Shown here in pieces: positions 4,502 to 6,576 of a stretch of 6,576 nt of DNA (positions are counted from its first letter, which is position 1; every line of letters starts with the position of its first letter). A program made the position numbers and the translations under genes. Where the stretch lies: the NCBI GenBank assembly GCA_035479015.1, contig DATIJC010000057.1, forward strand, positions 1 through 6,576, given 5' to 3'. The stretch is from DATIJC01 sp035479015 (GTDB lineage: Bacteria; Patescibacteriota; Microgenomatia; UBA1400; UBA12028). A model generated the notes under the pieces. The model did not search any database. It saw nothing but the letters and a program-made list of their open reading frames with translations, and was not told the origin of the DNA.

Positions 4502-6121
4502 CTATTGGCATGTCTGACCGAAGACTCTTGTCATTAATGAGTAGTCAATGATATCCACTGTGCCGTCTTTGTTAATATCCGATTTTGGATTGGAGGCGGG
4601 CGTTTTTAAGAGATCGCCAAGTAGTATTGCATCATCACTGCTATTGACAGTATTGTCCGAATTGAGATCTGCACTCACACAGGCAGTATTTGGAACAGAG
4701 GTAGCAGCAGGAGAGGGAGAAACTGCGGTGCTGCCAAATTCATAGGCGCCAATATCGGGTGCACCTCCCCGGGGGACAGTACTGTTATCCAGATCCTGAG
4801 AATAGCCCACTGACACACCTGAATCGACCGCAGGTGATACAGATTGTAAATGAAAATCTGTTAATGAGATAAAAAGTGGATCAAGCTTTTTAGATGTCGT
4901 ACTAATGGCAGTTGGTGTTGTCCCAGCCGCGAATTGGACAAAGGGATCCGCGGAAGAGTCAGTTGTTTTTTGATAATCCCAATAGATGTTGTTGCCTTCG
5001 GCGATTGTCCCGCTGTAATACGCGGCCTTCCATTCTGCGACGAAAATATTATTTTTTACTGTCGCACCGCCATCACAACCACACACGATTGCCTGACTAG
5101 TTGTGCCTGTAAATACAATGGTGTTGTTATAGATTTGCGTGCGGTTCACTGGACCATATGAACTCCCGGCACCATGAATATTTGGCCCAACCGCGTTTGT
5201 ACGGGAACTGACAAATAGATTATACGCAAGGATGTTGTCGTCTGCTGTATGTGTTGAGTCCTTGCCCATCTCAAAATGTTTTTTATGTTCAAAGGCACTG
5301 TTGTGATGCACAAAACTGCGGTTGGCATTATAGAGTTCAAACGGTGCGCTATACTCCTGAGATATGCCTCCCGTTAATGTACATTTTCCATAGTTATTGT
5401 CAAAACGGTTGTACGCAATCTCATTATCATCTCCCTGAATCAGTACTCCCATGACACCCAAAGCCCCTTTTGTCGCGTCCACACGTGTAAACATATGCAG
5501 GTCGTGCACATACGAGTGCAACACCTTGTTATGTGTGCTGGTATCTTCTGTAAATATGCCATTTGCCATGTTAGACACTTCGACATTTTGCACGGTATTG
5601 TAACTACCATTGACCGTGATGCCTGTGTACCAACCGACTGGCATGCCTGTCCCGTCTGCTTGCGTGCAACCAGTATTGATAAAAGGATTGATGAGGTCTG
5701 CTCTCAATCCATCGATGACCTGGTATGTGCCTGAAACTTCAATAGGTTTACTGTATATTCCTGATCCATGTGCATCCGAGCGGAATAATGGTTTATTTCC
5801 ATCTCCATATGCACCGATCGTAATAGGCGCCGTTGCTGTTCCGTTCCATTTGGCAGTAAACAGTGCACCATCTGATGTGGTGGACCACATACAACCGCGT
5901 TTAAACAGTAATGAATCACCGGGATTTAAATTTACTGCGTTCGCCTTTCCCACAGACCTCCACGCTGTTGATGCCGATAACCCATCCTTCGCGTCATCTC
6001 CTAGGCTGCAGTCAACATAATACGTCCTGCCAGCTGATTGGGCCCGTACACGCACAGACAATCCCAGTGCACTAATAAGAAAAAAAACGGAGTATAAAAA
6101 TATCTTGAATTTTATTGACAT
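4502..6121 (-). CDS. Secreted right-handed beta-helix protein with C-terminal dockerin
   Basis: The 539-residue precursor starts with a signal peptide: basic MSIKFK, hydrophobic core about 7-22, likely cleavage after VRA at 27. TYYVD at 33-37, the DG/STAW region (46-54) and PGDSLLFKRGCMW (67-79) are the usual opening of pectate-lyase-like parallel beta-helices. Asn-rich coils such as YNTVQNVEVSN and NDNEIAYNRF-like repeats fill 170-380. Residues 413-463 (LDPLF, FHLQSVSPAVDSG, GAPDIGAYEFG) match the segment known as choice-of-anchor Q. A Ser/Pro/Thr linker (about 464-479) leads to a dockerin (480-539) with two EF-hand-like loops, DLNSDNTVNSSD and DINKDGTVDIID. Eight Cys residues remain after cleavage, including C481 and C538 bracketing the dockerin. 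The start overlaps the upstream paralogue's end by 10 bp without a Shine-Dalgarno. The substrate, or an adhesive role, cannot be decided. Confidence 0.88.
   Translation of the reverse strand: MSIKFKIFLYSVFFLISALGLSVRVRAQSAGRTYYVDCSLGDDAKDGLSASTAWRSVGKANAVNLNPGDSLLFKRGCMWSTTSDGALFTAKWNGTATAPITIGAYGDGNKPLFRSDAHGSGIYSKPIEVSGTYQVIDGLRADLINPFINTGCTQADGTGMPVGWYTGITVNGSYNTVQNVEVSNMANGIFTEDTSTHNKVLHSYVHDLHMFTRVDATKGALGVMGVLIQGDDNEIAYNRFDNNYGKCTLTGGISQEYSAPFELYNANRSFVHHNSAFEHKKHFEMGKDSTHTADDNILAYNLFVSSRTNAVGPNIHGAGSSYGPVNRTQIYNNTIVFTGTTSQAIVCGCDGGATVKNNIFVAEWKAAYYSGTIAEGNNIYWDYQKTTDSSADPFVQFAAGTTPTAISTTSKKLDPLFISLTDFHLQSVSPAVDSGVSVGYSQDLDNSTVPRGGAPDIGAYEFGSTAVSPSPAATSVPNTACVSADLNSDNTVNSSDDAILLGDLLKTPASNPKSDINKDGTVDIIDYSLMTRVFGQTCQ
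4505..4684 (-). repeat. Dockerin-encoding copy 1 of a tandem paralogous module
   Basis: These 60 codons encode the C-terminal dockerin of the complete beta-helix gene. By hand count 45 of 60 residues match the copy at 6115-6294 with no gaps. Many codons for shared residues differ at the third base, so the duplication is old and the protein sequence has been held by selection. Confidence 0.75.
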
Positions 6122-6576
6122 GTCAGGCCGAACACTTTCGACATCAGTGAATAATCGATAATGTCCACTATACCATCTTTATTAATATCTGACTTTGGGT
6201 TCGCGGGAATCGTCTTTAATAGATCATTAAGTAGGATTGAATCATCCATCGTATTTACTACGTTATCATTATTCAAATCCGCACCCATACATGCGACGCT
6301 CGATGCAGGTGTGGGTGACGGCAAGACGCTAGACACGGCTACACCAAATTCATTGGCTCCAATGTCTGGCGCACTCCCCTGTGGGACCTTTCCGCCAAAG
6401 TAGTCCTGCGATCCTGATCCGGTAACACCTTTGTCAATCAGAGGCGAGCCCGATTTCAACTTATAATTATCGGCTCCAGTCGCCCCCATACTTACCAGCA
6501 TTGGATCCACAGTCAGACCGACGTTTGCACCGTTGAGTTCTTCCTGACTACTAGCAGTTTGCCAGGCTGAGAAACC
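6112..6576 (-). CDS. Partial secreted beta-helix/dockerin protein (C-terminal 154 residues), cut by window edge
   Basis: The frame stays open to position 6576, so the gene begins outside the window; the internal GTG near 6510 is not its start. The first visible residues, GFSAWQTASSQEE, followed by VDPML, are typical of the last coil of parallel beta-helix proteins (FxxWQxxxGxD ... DPxF). Then come NYKLKSGSPLIDKG and SAPDIGANEFG, equivalent to the choice-of-anchor-Q segment of its neighbour, a Ser/Pro/Thr linker (SSVLPSPTPASS) and a dockerin with loops DLNNDNVVNTMD and DINKDGIVDIID, ending in LTCQ. It is a paralogue of the next gene, whose ATG lies inside its last codons. The missing N-terminus should include a signal peptide. 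Confidence 0.85.
   Translation of the reverse strand, partial: GFSAWQTASSQEELNGANVGLTVDPMLVSMGATGADNYKLKSGSPLIDKGVTGSGSQDYFGGKVPQGSAPDIGANEFGVAVSSVLPSPTPASSVACMGADLNNDNVVNTMDDSILLNDLLKTIPANPKSDINKDGIVDIIDYSLMSKVFGLTCQ
6115..6294 (-). repeat. Dockerin-encoding copy 2 of a tandem paralogous module
   Basis: This is the dockerin of the truncated upstream gene. It has the same length (60 codons) and the same two calcium loops as copy 1, with Cys at positions 2 and 59 conserved in both. The block NPKSDINKDG and the block VDIIDYSLM are identical in the two proteins. Confidence 0.75.

Noticed and set aside
3834..4511. Longer tmk reading from an ATG at 4511 (225 residues)
   Set aside because: The extra residues derive from the GC hairpin and from the end of the upstream gene. 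The family normally starts a few residues before the P-loop, as the ATG at 4460 gives.
5610..6020. 136-codon open frame on the plus strand
   Set aside because: It is antisense to the well-supported beta-helix gene and has Pro/Ser/Ala bias typical of a shadow frame.
6112..6510. Start of the partial beta-helix gene at the GTG near 6510
   Set aside because: The frame has no stop up to 6576, and the upstream residues (GFSAWQTASS) match the expected last beta-helix coil, so the true start is outside the window.
1..6576. CRISPR array, tRNA, rRNA, insertion sequence or toxin-antitoxin pair
   Set aside because: There are no regular direct repeats, no tRNA-like cloverleaf in the short gaps, no transposase and no terminal inverted repeats. 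The small orphan pairs have no recognisable toxin or antitoxin motifs.

Overview
All eleven genes I can support lie on the minus strand, packed tightly with 4-17 bp overlaps. The window suggests a small, compact bacterial genome, most likely a Candidate Phyla Radiation (Patescibacteria) member. The reasons are many short orphan proteins, nucleotide salvage enzymes instead of long biosynthetic operons, and secreted beta-helix proteins ending in dockerin-like calcium repeats. TGA ends eight of the eleven genes, so the lineages that read TGA as glycine (Gracilibacteria, Absconditabacteria) are unlikely. The taxon is inferred from style, not from a marker gene.

Layout in transcription order, from high to low coordinates. 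(1) 6576-4502: two tandem genes for secreted parallel beta-helix proteins. The first is cut by the window edge. Both end in the same module order: choice-of-anchor-Q-like segment, Ser/Pro/Thr linker, two-repeat dockerin. (2) 4460-3557: tmk (dTMP kinase) overlapping a 97-residue orphan. A hairpin separates tmk from the beta-helix gene. (3) 3390-2164: four genes joined by ATGA overlaps: a 53-residue charged protein, upp (uracil phosphoribosyltransferase), and orphans of 76 and 71 residues. (4) 1943-53: a 452-residue protein with a possible degenerate PP2C-phosphatase-like core, then orphans of 103 and 68 residues. A promoter-like site near position 14-42 reads out of the window.

The most unusual signal is in the two longer intergenic gaps (3391-3556 and 1944-2163). 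Each holds a sigma70-like promoter, a small hairpin, and then an almost identical intrinsic-terminator hairpin with a U8 tract, placed just before the first gene of the next operon. In the second gap only 17 nt separate the U-tract from the start codon, and the Shine-Dalgarno sequence can pair with a segment upstream of the hairpin. The 53-aa/upp and 452-aa operons may therefore be controlled by related transcription-attenuation leaders. The simpler reading is a common terminator sequence used at operon ends, with promoters squeezed downstream.

Functionally, tmk and upp both feed pyrimidine nucleotide pools: salvage of uracil to UMP and phosphorylation of dTMP to dTDP. The orphans have no assignable function. 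The beta-helix proteins should be exported and may bind or process glycans, or take part in surface assembly through their dockerin-like tails.
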